NCBI GenBank assembly: GCA_023459055.1 | Contig: JAEWVR010000027.1 | Coordinates: 1-40,079, forward strand | Direction: 5' to 3' | Length of the DNA: 40,079 nt | Origin: Fibrobacterota bacterium | GTDB lineage: Bacteria > Fibrobacterota > Chitinivibrionia > Chitinivibrionales > Chitinispirillaceae | Part shown: positions 8,654 to 15,966 of the stretch, piece by piece | Position numbering within the stretch: position 1 is the stretch's first letter | How the letters are laid out: each line of letters opens with the position of its first letter | The notes under the pieces: generated by a model | What the model saw: only the letters and a program-made list of their open reading frames with translations | Databases searched by the model: none | What the model was told of the DNA's origin: nothing | Position numbers and translations under genes: made by a program

Positions 8654-10078
8654 TTGAGAACACTTGCTACATGTCTGTTTCTGTTATGCATGTCATTACA
8701 GGCTTTCACTCAGGACTCATCCGCAGCCATATCCGGTGATACTTCAACTATACGCGAGATTGTCATTCAGGGTAACAAACGCACCGACACATCAATTGTA
8801 AAACATTTCCTCAAAATAGATACCGGCTCTGTTTACGATTCAGTCAAAGTTGCAGCCGCACGTGAACGCTTGAAAAATACAGATATATTCTCAAAGGTTG
8901 ATATCATTAAACTTGTCAAGGGTGATGGTGTTCATTTGTATGTGATCCTGGTTGAGGGGCTCGCATATAATCTTTACGATATCGGAGGCGAGTATTACTT
9001 AAGGAAATACGGTGATACCACATTTTGGTGGAGGCTTCATCTGGGTGTTGAAGATAAGAATTTTCGCGGCAAAATGGAATCTCTTCGTTTGCAGGCAAGT
9101 ATCTGGGACTGGAGATCGGTTAGTGCATACTGGACGAAACCATTGTTCCCGACACCATGGTATTTCAGCACCGGCCTTACCCTTGAAATGGCACCGGGTC
9201 AATGGACCAGAATCGATCAATCAATTATCTCCGGGCGGATTTCGGTCGGACGAAAGGTGTTTTCACACTCCCGCATATTCGCGGGCCTGATCCCCTACCA
9301 TGAAAAACGTGAAAAATACACCATATTTAAAGACACAGTTCCTACAGTTGATTCCTTTCGTGTAAATTCACGTAAAGAGACTTCGGTCATCCGGATTGAT
9401 GAACTATTCAGCTACCTTGCGACCGGAACCGATTATCGCAATGCCCGTTTTGATCCATCAAAAGGGTGGGCATTCTATTCAACATTTCAGACCAATGCCC
9501 TGCATCCGGATATGGTTACACCATACTACCAGTTTGTCGGCGATTTCCGGTTTTATCAACCGTTCATTTTCACGAATCACAAATTCGCAACCCGTTTACA
9601 ATTGCATATGCGTACAAAATATACCGGGGAATACCACGAAATGGGCTATGGTGCAGAAGGCAGTTCGACCAGAGGGTATATCCGCGGACAGCTCCCCCTG
9701 AATGCATCAACACTACGCGCCCGCGATGCCGGTTTTTTCTCAGCCGAGTATAAATTCATGATTTATCATTTTCCACCAATGGATGTGCCTGTTTTATGGC
9801 GAATCAATGATGCCTTTAAGAACCTTGATTATCGCCTTGATGGTGCGCTGATTTTTGATTACTGCCGCATTGCGCCATCACTTGAGGATCTTTTGTCAAT
9901 TGACGGAAAAGTACAATCGGGAATGGGAATCGGGGGATCACTGCGAGTGCTTGTTCCTAATTTGCAGAAAACCGCCGTAATCGACCTGGTATGGCCATCC
10001 GATCCGCGCAGACCCAGGGGTGAAACGAGATTCGTATCAATACCAACGTGGCATTTATACGTCGACATGGTGTATTGA
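8654..10078 (+). CDS. BamA/TamA-like outer-membrane protein with one POTRA domain
   Basis: A member of the Omp85 superfamily, 474 residues: a signal peptide (about 1-20), one POTRA domain (about 30-105, IREIVIQGNKRTDTSIVKHFL...LKNTDIFSKVDI), then a 16-strand-type surface-antigen barrel. The STRGYIRG segment (about 338-345) corresponds to the conserved (V/I)RG(F/Y) loop-6 motif of Omp85 proteins. BamA has five POTRAs, so this is a short paralogue, more probably a specialised transporter or assembly factor than the essential BamA. The start is a TTG at 8654, chosen because it gives a complete signal peptide; AAGGA lies about 12 nt upstream. It ends 3 bp from the convergent thioesterase gene. 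Confidence 0.82.
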   Translation: MRTLATCLFLLCMSLQAFTQDSSAAISGDTSTIREIVIQGNKRTDTSIVKHFLKIDTGSVYDSVKVAAARERLKNTDIFSKVDIIKLVKGDGVHLYVILVEGLAYNLYDIGGEYYLRKYGDTTFWWRLHLGVEDKNFRGKMESLRLQASIWDWRSVSAYWTKPLFPTPWYFSTGLTLEMAPGQWTRIDQSIISGRISVGRKVFSHSRIFAGLIPYHEKREKYTIFKDTVPTVDSFRVNSRKETSVIRIDELFSYLATGTDYRNARFDPSKGWAFYSTFQTNALHPDMVTPYYQFVGDFRFYQPFIFTNHKFATRLQLHMRTKYTGEYHEMGYGAEGSSTRGYIRGQLPLNASTLRARDAGFFSAEYKFMIYHFPPMDVPVLWRINDAFKNLDYRLDGALIFDYCRIAPSLEDLLSIDGKVQSGMGIGGSLRVLVPNLQKTAVIDLVWPSDPRRPRGETRFVSIPTWHLYVDMVY

Positions 10079-10081
10079 GAA

Positions 10082-10468
10082 TTACAAATTTTCTACCCGA
10101 GCAGCACAAACCGGAATTGGAAGACATACTTTCTCACCCTGTTCATTTACCGCAACAAACGTGACATGCGTTGAAAAAACGAGGTCCTCTGATCGGGAAG
10201 ATTGATCAGATGCGAACACTTCTGTAGTATACGTCACCGATGATGTACCCTGTTTTTGCATCACCATGGAAAATCGTAAGATAGCCCCGTTACAAACTCT
10301 TTTTCTGAATTGAATAGTATCCATTGCTCTTGTGACCAGAATGTAGCCGGGATAGTCCCTCGCAGCAGCAAGCCAGGTGTATTCATCGATCCATTTTAAT
10401 AACTGACCTCCGAAAAGAAAGCCATGATGATTCAAATGTTCCGGCCTTACAAAGCAAAAAGTATCCAC
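10082..10468 (-). CDS. Hotdog-fold acyl-CoA thioesterase (YciA/4HBT family)
   Basis: A 128-residue cytosolic thioesterase predicted to hydrolyse acyl-CoA to free acid and CoA. The hotdog signature is clear: HLNHHGFLFGGQLLKWIDE (about 11-29), where the GG before a long helix and the helix acid are the family's catalytic region, followed by the beta strands TRAMDTIQFRKRV and TTEVFA. The length is typical for YciA-like proteins. The GTG start at 10468 has AAGGAGA a few bases upstream. It lies 77 bp downstream of thiH on the same strand and may be the last gene of that operon. The physiological substrate cannot be told from sequence. Confidence 0.8.
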   Translation of the reverse strand: MDTFCFVRPEHLNHHGFLFGGQLLKWIDEYTWLAAARDYPGYILVTRAMDTIQFRKRVCNGAILRFSMVMQKQGTSSVTYTTEVFASDQSSRSEDLVFSTHVTFVAVNEQGEKVCLPIPVCAARVENL

Positions 10469-10545
10469 AAAAATCTCCTTATAGATTTAGACCATTCTGT
10501 TAGTACAGATCCTCTATAATCCGTTTAAACTCTCGTCTGTTGTTT

Positions 10546-11655
10546 TTACAGAATATACCGTCTGTTCCAGTCGTGCATTACCGGTTGAAACCCCATCGCA
10601 ACCAGATCTGATTTCATTTTATCAACAGAACGGGTATCGGCAATTTCAAACTGTGCCGTTGACGGCTCCTCGGAATGGCTCCCCACAGCGGTCGATACAC
10701 CTGCAGACATTTTAGTAACACCAAGCCGTGCAACTGCGTTTCTGAATTCTTCAGATTCACGGGTTGACACGGTAATACCCGCTGATGGCATAAAGATACG
10801 CATGGCAGTCATCATCTGTACAAACATCGTGTCATTGACAGGATGCTCCACATGAAATTCTCCGGCCAGAGGTCTGAGTCTTGGAAACGAAACACTTACC
10901 TCCACTGATGGGTATTTCTTTTGAAGATAGAATGCATGCAATGCAGAAAAGAAAGCTTCACTTCTCCACTCGTAAAGTCCAAACAACGCACCGACAGTTA
11001 CCGTCCGCATTCCCTCAACGCACCCTCTCTCGGGGGCATCAAGACGAAACTGATAATCCGCTTTCGGGCCACCTTTGTGAAGCTTTTCGTACAGTGGTTT
11101 ATTGTAGGTTTCCTGATAAATTGTCAGCGCATCGGCTCCGCTTGCCACAAGTTCACGATACCCCGAATTGTCAAGAGGATAGATCTCGATTGCGACTGTT
11201 GAGAAATATTCCCTGATAATGGACATTGCATTTTTCAAATAATCAAGCGTTGCGGTAGTATTTGATTCGCCTGTCAGAACAAGTATATGCCTGATTCCCT
11301 TTTTAGCAATATTCTGTGCCTCAATTCTGATCTCATCAAGACTGAGATGTTTCCTTGATATCCGATGCTGTCGTGCAAATGAACAATAGGGGCAGACATT
11401 GGAACAGTGATTGGAAATGTACAGCGGAGTGAACAGAAACATTACATTGCCAAAATGCTTCTGTGTTTCCTGATGCGCCCTCTGTGCCATTTCTTCAATA
11501 CATTCCCCGGCTGCATCAGAGAGCAGTGCCAGAAAGTCCATTTCTGTTAAAGATGCTTTATTGAGAATCGACAATGCTTTTTCTCTGGTAATTGACTTGC
11601 AATACTTGTCAAAGTCAAAGTGTTCATATTTTTTTATTTCGTTTATAATTGACAT
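10546..11655 (-). CDS. thiH: 2-iminoacetate synthase (tyrosine lyase), thiamin thiazole synthesis
   Basis: A radical-SAM enzyme that cleaves tyrosine to 2-iminoacetate (dehydroglycine) and p-cresol for the thiazole ring of thiamin. The 4Fe-4S ligand motif CxxxCxxC (CSNVCPYC) is visible, followed by a normal ThiH barrel and the family's C-terminal region (STAVGSHSEE...). I chose the ATG at 11655 (369 residues), preceded by AGGAATAA; an open GTG at 11682 lies inside the repeat at 11677-11720 and would add nine non-conserved residues. It belongs with thiG and thiS but is separated from thiG by an inserted DUF559 cassette. Use of ThiH rather than the oxygen-dependent ThiO fits an anaerobe. Confidence 0.93.
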   Translation of the reverse strand: MSIINEIKKYEHFDFDKYCKSITREKALSILNKASLTEMDFLALLSDAAGECIEEMAQRAHQETQKHFGNVMFLFTPLYISNHCSNVCPYCSFARQHRISRKHLSLDEIRIEAQNIAKKGIRHILVLTGESNTTATLDYLKNAMSIIREYFSTVAIEIYPLDNSGYRELVASGADALTIYQETYNKPLYEKLHKGGPKADYQFRLDAPERGCVEGMRTVTVGALFGLYEWRSEAFFSALHAFYLQKKYPSVEVSVSFPRLRPLAGEFHVEHPVNDTMFVQMMTAMRIFMPSAGITVSTRESEEFRNAVARLGVTKMSAGVSTAVGSHSEEPSTAQFEIADTRSVDKMKSDLVAMGFQPVMHDWNRRYIL

Positions 11656-11662
11656 TTTATTC

Positions 11663-12082
11663 CTATCCTGGAAGAGCCTCACCCCCCGGCCCCCTCTCCG
11701 CTCGCGGAGAGGGGGAGGAGATACGGCTACTACATTCCTTTTTTATTGTATCTGTTACCAATTCAATTGAATTGGTAACCTCGTCGTTTGTAAACCTGAT
11801 ACATTTTATATCTTTTTCATAATTAAAAAACAGCGACCGTATTTCGTCATACTTCTCCTGCCTATTATGAATCTCACCATCAATTTCAACAATCAGTTTG
11901 CACTCTCTGCAGTAAAAATCAGCAATGAAATGAATCTCTTTTCCTTCATCTACAAATCTAAACGGTTTTTCTCTGATAAACTTAAAACCGATCCTGTTGT
12001 TTCTAACTGCATCCCATACAATAGCTTCAGCCCCGGTCATATTCCTTCTGAAACATCGTACCCGATTGGTAATTTCCAGCAT
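11663..12082 (-). CDS. DUF559 / Vsr-like endonuclease-domain protein, cargo of a repeat-bounded cassette
   Basis: A 139-residue protein of the DUF559 family, which has the PD-(D/E)XK/very-short-patch-repair nuclease fold. Visible features are MTGAEAIVWDAVRNNRIGFKFIREKPF, then FIADFYCRECKLIVEIDGEIH (about 53-73) with the D...E-x-D core, then KYDEIRSLFFNYEKDIKCIRFTNDEV. Family function is unproven. The last ~20 residues (SSPSPRAERGPGGEALPG) are translated from the left terminal repeat, and the stop lies 7 bp before the thiH start. The gene is bracketed by near-identical inverted repeats (11677-11720, 12117-12165) and splits thiG from thiH, so it is very probably an insertion. Confidence 0.85.
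   Translation of the reverse strand: MLEITNRVRCFRRNMTGAEAIVWDAVRNNRIGFKFIREKPFRFVDEGKEIHFIADFYCRECKLIVEIDGEIHNRQEKYDEIRSLFFNYEKDIKCIRFTNDEVTNSIELVTDTIKKECSSRISSPSPRAERGPGGEALPG
11677..11720. repeat. Left terminal inverted repeat of the DUF559 cassette (family A)
   Basis: An outer tail CCTCACCCCCCGG (11677-11689) is followed by the hairpin CCCCCTCTCCG-CTCG-CGGAGAGGGGG. Its reverse complement matches the right repeat over about 42 bp, with one clear mismatch in the core loop. Confidence 0.85.
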
Positions 12083-12116
12083 TTTGTATCTCTATAGGCA
12101 ATAATTGGTCAAGATC

Positions 12117-12165
12117 TCTTCCCTCCCCCTCTCCGCGGGCGGAGAGGGGGCCGGGGGGTGAGGCC
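12117..12165. repeat. Right terminal inverted repeat of the DUF559 cassette (family A)
   Basis: The hairpin CCCCCTCTCCG-CGGG-CGGAGAGGGGG is followed by the outward tail CCGGGGGGTGAGG. It is inverted relative to the copy at 11677-11720 and lies 12 bp from the thiG stop. Each terminus can fold on its own, as in REP and IS200-type ends. Confidence 0.85.
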
Positions 12166-12176
12166 CCCTTCTCTTC

Positions 12177-12947
12177 TCAGCTCTTCAAAAATCCAGTCAG
12201 TGGTGATGATGCTCTGGCGAGTTTTGATGTACTTCCGGGGCCACTCAGATATGCAAGACGACCAGCTTCAACAGCAAGACGAAACGCCCGTGCCATCTGT
12301 ACCGGGTTTTCACTTGACGCAATAGCGGTATTTAAAAGTATTGCTGATGCACCCATTTCCATTGCTTCAGTGGCATGTGATGGTAATCCTATTCCTGCAT
12401 CAACAATAACAGGAAGTTCAATTTCGGAGATAAGAATTTCTATCATCTCTTTTGTACGTAAACCGCGATTAGTTCCAATCGGTGCCCCAAGCGGCATCAC
12501 CGCCGCTGCACCGGCATCAACAAGACGTTTGGCAGTTCCCAGATCAGGGTTCATATACGGAAGAACTACAAAACCATCTTTTGCAAGAATCTCCGTTGCT
12601 TTCAATGTCTCAAAATTATCAGGAAGTAAAAATTTCTGATCCTTGATTACCTCTATTTTGATCCAGTTTCCAATACCCAGTTCCCGTGATAACCGTGCGA
12701 TACGAACAGCTTCCTCAGCGGTCCTTGCACCACTGGTGTTTGGAAGCAGTATTTTATTCTCCGGTATATAATTTACAACGGATTCTTCCGGTCTGTCAAA
12801 ATCAATTCTGCGCAGCGCCACGGTGATAATATCACACTCAGCGGCATCAAGCACATCTTTTATAATTCTGTCATCACTATATTTTCCACTGCCTGTTATT
12901 AATCGTGACCGAATGGATTTTCCGGCGATTACCAGCTCGTCATTCAT
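12177..12947 (-). CDS. thiG: Thiazole synthase
   Basis: ThiG joins 1-deoxy-D-xylulose 5-phosphate, 2-iminoacetate and sulfur from ThiS thiocarboxylate into the thiazole phosphate of thiamin. At 256 residues it has normal length and a TIM barrel. Family motifs are SRLITGSGKY, NTSGARTAEEAVR, WIKIEVI (with the Schiff-base lysine), PLGAPIGTNRGL, PVIVDAGIGLPSHA and LLNTAIASSENP. The ATG at 12947 follows the thiS stop by 3 bp, and its ribosome site GGAGG is made from the final Gly-Gly codons of thiS, so translation of the two is tightly linked. The operon is interrupted after this gene by the DUF559 cassette. Confidence 0.97.
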   Translation of the reverse strand: MNDELVIAGKSIRSRLITGSGKYSDDRIIKDVLDAAECDIITVALRRIDFDRPEESVVNYIPENKILLPNTSGARTAEEAVRIARLSRELGIGNWIKIEVIKDQKFLLPDNFETLKATEILAKDGFVVLPYMNPDLGTAKRLVDAGAAAVMPLGAPIGTNRGLRTKEMIEILISEIELPVIVDAGIGLPSHATEAMEMGASAILLNTAIASSENPVQMARAFRLAVEAGRLAYLSGPGSTSKLARASSPLTGFLKS

Positions 12948-12950
12948 CTT

Positions 12951-13151
12951 TCAACCTCCACCAACAAACCGCAGGATCTCCACTTTGTCATTATCGTGAA
13001 GCAGGCTGGAATCAAACGTATCACGCTTGACTATTTGCAAATTTACTTCTACAACGACTTTCGCAGGATCAAGCACATTACTTCTGAGCAAATCGCCAAC
13101 AGTGATGTGATCTGCGACCTGTTTATTTTCACCATTTACTTGAATAATCAT
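12951..13151 (-). CDS. thiS: Sulfur carrier protein ThiS
   Basis: A 66-residue ubiquitin-like sulfur carrier ending in FVGGG. The C-terminal Gly-Gly is adenylated and turned into a thiocarboxylate that gives its sulfur to ThiG. The beta-grasp pattern MIIQVNGENKQV...TVGDLL and the DKVEILRFVGGG tail are typical. No thiF/moeB activating enzyme lies in this window. It sits 15 bp after cysE and directly before thiG. Because it is also linked to metA and cysE, an additional role as sulfur donor in amino-acid synthesis is possible but only inferred. Confidence 0.93.
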   Translation of the reverse strand: MIIQVNGENKQVADHITVGDLLRSNVLDPAKVVVEVNLQIVKRDTFDSSLLHDNDKVEILRFVGGG

Positions 13152-13166
13152 CAGTCTGTTACCCTG

Positions 13167-14066
13167 TCATTTATCCTTATTATAAACTTTCGATCCGGGA
13201 GGAACACTCTTGATAATCCAGGTGTTTCCACCAATGATTGAGTTGCTCCCGATCACGGTCTCACCACCAAGGATCGTTGCATTTGCATAAATGACAACAT
13301 TATCACCGATATCAGGATGACGTTTCTCACCTTTTTTGAGTTTTCCATCTTTGTCAACAACTGAAAGCGCCCCTAATGTGACACCCTGATAAAGCTTAAC
13401 ATTTTTCCCGATTGTACTGGTTTCACCAATGACAACACCGGTTCCGTGATCAATAAAAAAACGCGGACCGATTTTCGCACCTGGATGAATATCGATTCCG
13501 GTTCTTGAATGTGCACGCTCTGACATAACACGTGGAATTATCGGTACATCAATAGAATACAGCAGATGCGCAATACGATAGGTCGCAATTGCTTCAATGC
13601 ACGGGTAACTCAATATGATCTCGTCAATGAACTGTGCCGCCGGATCACCATCAAAGGCAGCCTGAATATCTTCCATCAGTATAGCGCGAATTGACGGTAA
13701 CGATTCAATAAGCTGCATCAGAGTATCATTAGCGCGTTCATTGCAATCACAGGTCTGACAGTTTGTTTTTTTACATCGGTATTTAAAAACATCACGAATA
13801 TGCTTGCTCAGTTTAAAACTTATATGACGTAACGAGTCACTCAGGAAAAAACCTGTTTCCTGTTTGTCAAAACTTTCCTTGCTGAAACAGCTTGGGAAAA
13901 GCACTGCTAGCAGATTGTCAAGTATTTCGTAAATATCGTTACGACCTGTAAGATCGAGCCCGTCATTATTGTGTATATCAGAATTTGAGAGTATGCCTTC
14001 CTCAAGCTTATCAACGATATCAGGCAGACGCGAGTTCATCCATTCATTGAAATTCATACGGTTCAA
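13167..14066 (-). CDS. cysE: Serine O-acetyltransferase (EpsC/CysE type)
   Basis: Transfers acetyl from acetyl-CoA to L-serine, giving O-acetylserine for cysteine synthesis. At 299 residues it is of the long EpsC type: a helical N-terminal half, then a left-handed beta-helix of hexapeptide repeats (GIDIHPGAKIGPRFFIDHGTG, VVIGETSTIGKNVKLYQGVTLGA, ATILGGETVIGSNSIIGGNTW). The conserved DHGTGVVIGET and HP residues of the active site are present. An unusual Cys cluster CKKTNCQTCDCN (about residues 95-106) sits in the N-terminal half and could bind metal or be redox-sensitive. It lies 9 bp from metA and 15 bp from thiS, in one operon. Confidence 0.93.
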   Translation of the reverse strand: MNRMNFNEWMNSRLPDIVDKLEEGILSNSDIHNNDGLDLTGRNDIYEILDNLLAVLFPSCFSKESFDKQETGFFLSDSLRHISFKLSKHIRDVFKYRCKKTNCQTCDCNERANDTLMQLIESLPSIRAILMEDIQAAFDGDPAAQFIDEIILSYPCIEAIATYRIAHLLYSIDVPIIPRVMSERAHSRTGIDIHPGAKIGPRFFIDHGTGVVIGETSTIGKNVKLYQGVTLGALSVVDKDGKLKKGEKRHPDIGDNVVIYANATILGGETVIGSNSIIGGNTWIIKSVPPGSKVYNKDK

Positions 14067-14075
14067 GACACCTTT

Positions 14076-14969
14076 TCAATAGCTCGTTGTTTCGTGAATG
14101 TATTTAATCCACTGTGTAAAGAGCTCATTCCTATGTGAACGCCATGTATTTATTGGATTGTCAAGATCAAGGTTCAGCGGCGGAGGGACATCAGTTCGTC
14201 CTTTTGCGATGTCACGCTGATATTCTTCAATAAGACGGCGCGGTTCATACTCCGGATGCCCAAGATGGATAAGGAACCGGTGATCACTACTTTCAAAGAT
14301 TGTATACCCGGCACCTTTAGCATGAGCAAGTAGCCGTATTGACCCTTTTTTAGCTTCTTCCTCAAGGATTTCATCAGGAATACCGGCATGCCTGCTTTGT
14401 GCACACCAGAAGACATCGTCCATTTCACCGGTAATAGGATGTTCCCGCTCAAGATTTTTTGTTTCGTAAACGCCAAACATTTTTGCAGGGTATACCTCTT
14501 TGTCAATACCGAGATATTTTGCAAGTGCCAGACCGCCCCAGCAGATGCCAAGCGTTGATGCAACATTGTGATGTGCATATTTTAATATGCGCTTGATTTC
14601 CTCCCAGTAAATTACCTCTTCAAACGGTATTTCTTCAACAGGAGCTCCGGTCACAATAAGACCATCGAGCGGTTCTTTTGCAACCGCCTCTTCAAACGGT
14701 ATATACATTTTATCAAGATGATTCTGGTCACTGCTCTGGTATTTATGCGTTTTAAGCTTTATCCACACAGGCTCAATCTGCATCACCGAACGTCCTAGCG
14801 GTTGAAGCAACCTGAACTCATATGTTTCAGCTTTTGGCATAATGTTAAGTATTCCGATACGCAGTGCACGGATATCCTCTCTTAATGCCTCATCTGTTGT
14901 TATACATGTTACCTTGCTTTTCTCCAAAGCACTCAATGCATGATAATCCTTTGGAAGAACAATTGTCAT
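14076..14969 (-). CDS. metA: Homoserine O-acyltransferase (MetA family, likely acetyl-specific)
   Basis: Activates homoserine for methionine synthesis. At 297 residues it has the class I glutamine-amidotransferase-like fold. The catalytic cysteine is C143 in GICWGGLALA, and the His/Glu pair is in HLGHPEYE. The acyl-pocket segment reads TGAPVEE. Known MetA enzymes with Glu at this place prefer acetyl-CoA, whereas E. coli-type succinyl enzymes have Gly, so O-acetylhomoserine is the more probable product (family knowledge plus inference). The ATG at 14969 has GAGGAA immediately upstream. It is the first gene of the metA-cysE-thiS-thiG-thiH run; no SAM riboswitch was recognised in its leader. Confidence 0.94.
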   Translation of the reverse strand: MTIVLPKDYHALSALEKSKVTCITTDEALREDIRALRIGILNIMPKAETYEFRLLQPLGRSVMQIEPVWIKLKTHKYQSSDQNHLDKMYIPFEEAVAKEPLDGLIVTGAPVEEIPFEEVIYWEEIKRILKYAHHNVASTLGICWGGLALAKYLGIDKEVYPAKMFGVYETKNLEREHPITGEMDDVFWCAQSRHAGIPDEILEEEAKKGSIRLLAHAKGAGYTIFESSDHRFLIHLGHPEYEPRRLIEEYQRDIAKGRTDVPPPLNLDLDNPINTWRSHRNELFTQWIKYIHETTSY

Positions 14970-15264
14970 TTCCTCTGCGCTGCTCCTTCTTTATAAAACG
15001 CACTCAGCAAATCAGAAATACTAATTCAGACATCCATCTACAGCCCGAAATTGCACTATGTGACCATCGCCACGACACGTTTTTTACCGTTATGCATTTT
15101 TTCGGACCAGCATTAAAAGCTGGATGCTATCGTAATACCTGCAAACCAATAGGTACAGGCCGAATCCAAAGATCATCAGAAAAATACATCATTTCAAAAG
15201 TGATAATGACGGAAGTTTTTTTAATATTTTAAAATTCAGTGTATAAAAACTGCGTGTACCCGGT
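14970..15264. other. metA leader / Rrf2-metA intergenic region
   Basis: This 295-bp gap between the Rrf2-type regulator and metA (both minus strand) holds no credible gene. A small hairpin (CCAGC/GCTGG, about 15109-15125) is visible. I looked for SAM-I, SAM-II, T-box and TPP signatures and saw none. It probably contains the operon promoter. Confidence 0.4.
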
Positions 15265-15702
15265 TTAAATCGAATAATTATGGGCTCCAAGCGCCCTTTC
15301 CCTATCAAGCATATCTTTTAATGTAACACCCTGAAGCGTTTTTTTCCATTGATCAGCAAGATCTTTCCATACAGTATGCGCTGCACAGGTCGGTGTTGAC
15401 ACACAAACGTTTGAATTACCTACACAATCAACAAGATCCAACGGTCCCTCAAGTGCTGTCACTACATCATACACTGTAATCTTTGATGGCTCCCGACACA
15501 GTACATAACCGCCGTTTGCACCGCGTGTGGTTTCAACAATCCGATTATTTTTTAACACGATCAGTATATTCTCAAGGTACGAATCGCTGATATTTTGACT
15601 GGCAGCAATATCTTTGCGTTTTGCAGGTGCAGGGTCTCCGAATGTCTTGGCTATTTCAATTGCTGCACGAAGCCCGTAACGGGCCTTAGTCGAAAGTTTC
15701 AT
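15265..15702 (-). CDS. Rrf2-family regulator with IscR-like Fe-S cysteines
   Basis: A winged-helix transcription factor of 145 residues. The start MKLSTKARYGLRA is the classic Rrf2 N-terminus, and AGGTGG precedes this ATG; an upstream in-frame start at 15723 is less likely. The recognition region QNISDSYLENIL and wing TRGANGGYVL are standard. Three cysteines in DCVGNSNVCVSTPTC match the spacing type used by IscR to bind a 2Fe-2S cluster, so it probably senses iron-sulfur or cysteine status. Its place upstream of metA-cysE-thi suggests control of sulfur metabolism, like CymR or IscR; which of the two cannot be decided from sequence. Confidence 0.9.
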   Translation of the reverse strand: MKLSTKARYGLRAAIEIAKTFGDPAPAKRKDIAASQNISDSYLENILIVLKNNRIVETTRGANGGYVLCREPSKITVYDVVTALEGPLDLVDCVGNSNVCVSTPTCAAHTVWKDLADQWKKTLQGVTLKDMLDRERALGAHNYSI

Positions 15703-15966
15703 AACACACCACCTCACAGGCATTTAGTTCACTTATTGTTGATCAATTTAGTTAATATAATACTTTTTCCAAAATTATGGGTGATAAAAAACATGTAAAT
15801 TACTGAAACACCCCGGAGGTACTCCTGTTTACGGATCAATGTTTTCACGCCTCACTTTCTAATTTGCCTGTACCAAAGATATATTATCAAATAATAGTGT
15901 TCTGAGACGTAACAGTTACTGAAACATTACCGGTTTATGCAGCTCATCTTATTGGAGGCCAACCCC
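15703..15966. promoter_or_regulatory. Divergent control region between rrf2-like gene and dsbA-like gene
   Basis: A 264-bp AT-rich gap between divergent genes. It contains two direct copies of TTACTGAAACA (about 15800 and 15916) and the 18-nt phrase TTCTGAGACGTAACAGTT (15900-15917), which recurs with one change at 24854-24871 before the CHASE2 kinase gene. Promoter hexamers could not be fixed with confidence. Confidence 0.45.

Larger units (their letters stand above)
11677..12165. mobile_element. Putative mobile cassette: family A inverted repeats plus DUF559 gene
   Basis: A unit of about 490 bp with hairpin-forming terminal inverted repeats and one DUF559 gene. It sits exactly between thiG and thiH, which in most genomes are adjacent. 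The gene-less inverted pair at 3408-3522 has the same ends, as expected for a non-autonomous derivative. No transposase is encoded and I could not identify a target-site duplication. That it moves is inference. Confidence 0.6.

Noticed and set aside
14970..15264. SAM or T-box riboswitch in the metA leader
   Set aside because: None of the conserved core sequences could be found on the minus strand; only a weak hairpin is present.
12952..15264. TPP riboswitch upstream of the thi genes
   Set aside because: No CTGAGA...GAACCTGA-type core was seen; thiS and thiG are internal genes of a longer operon.
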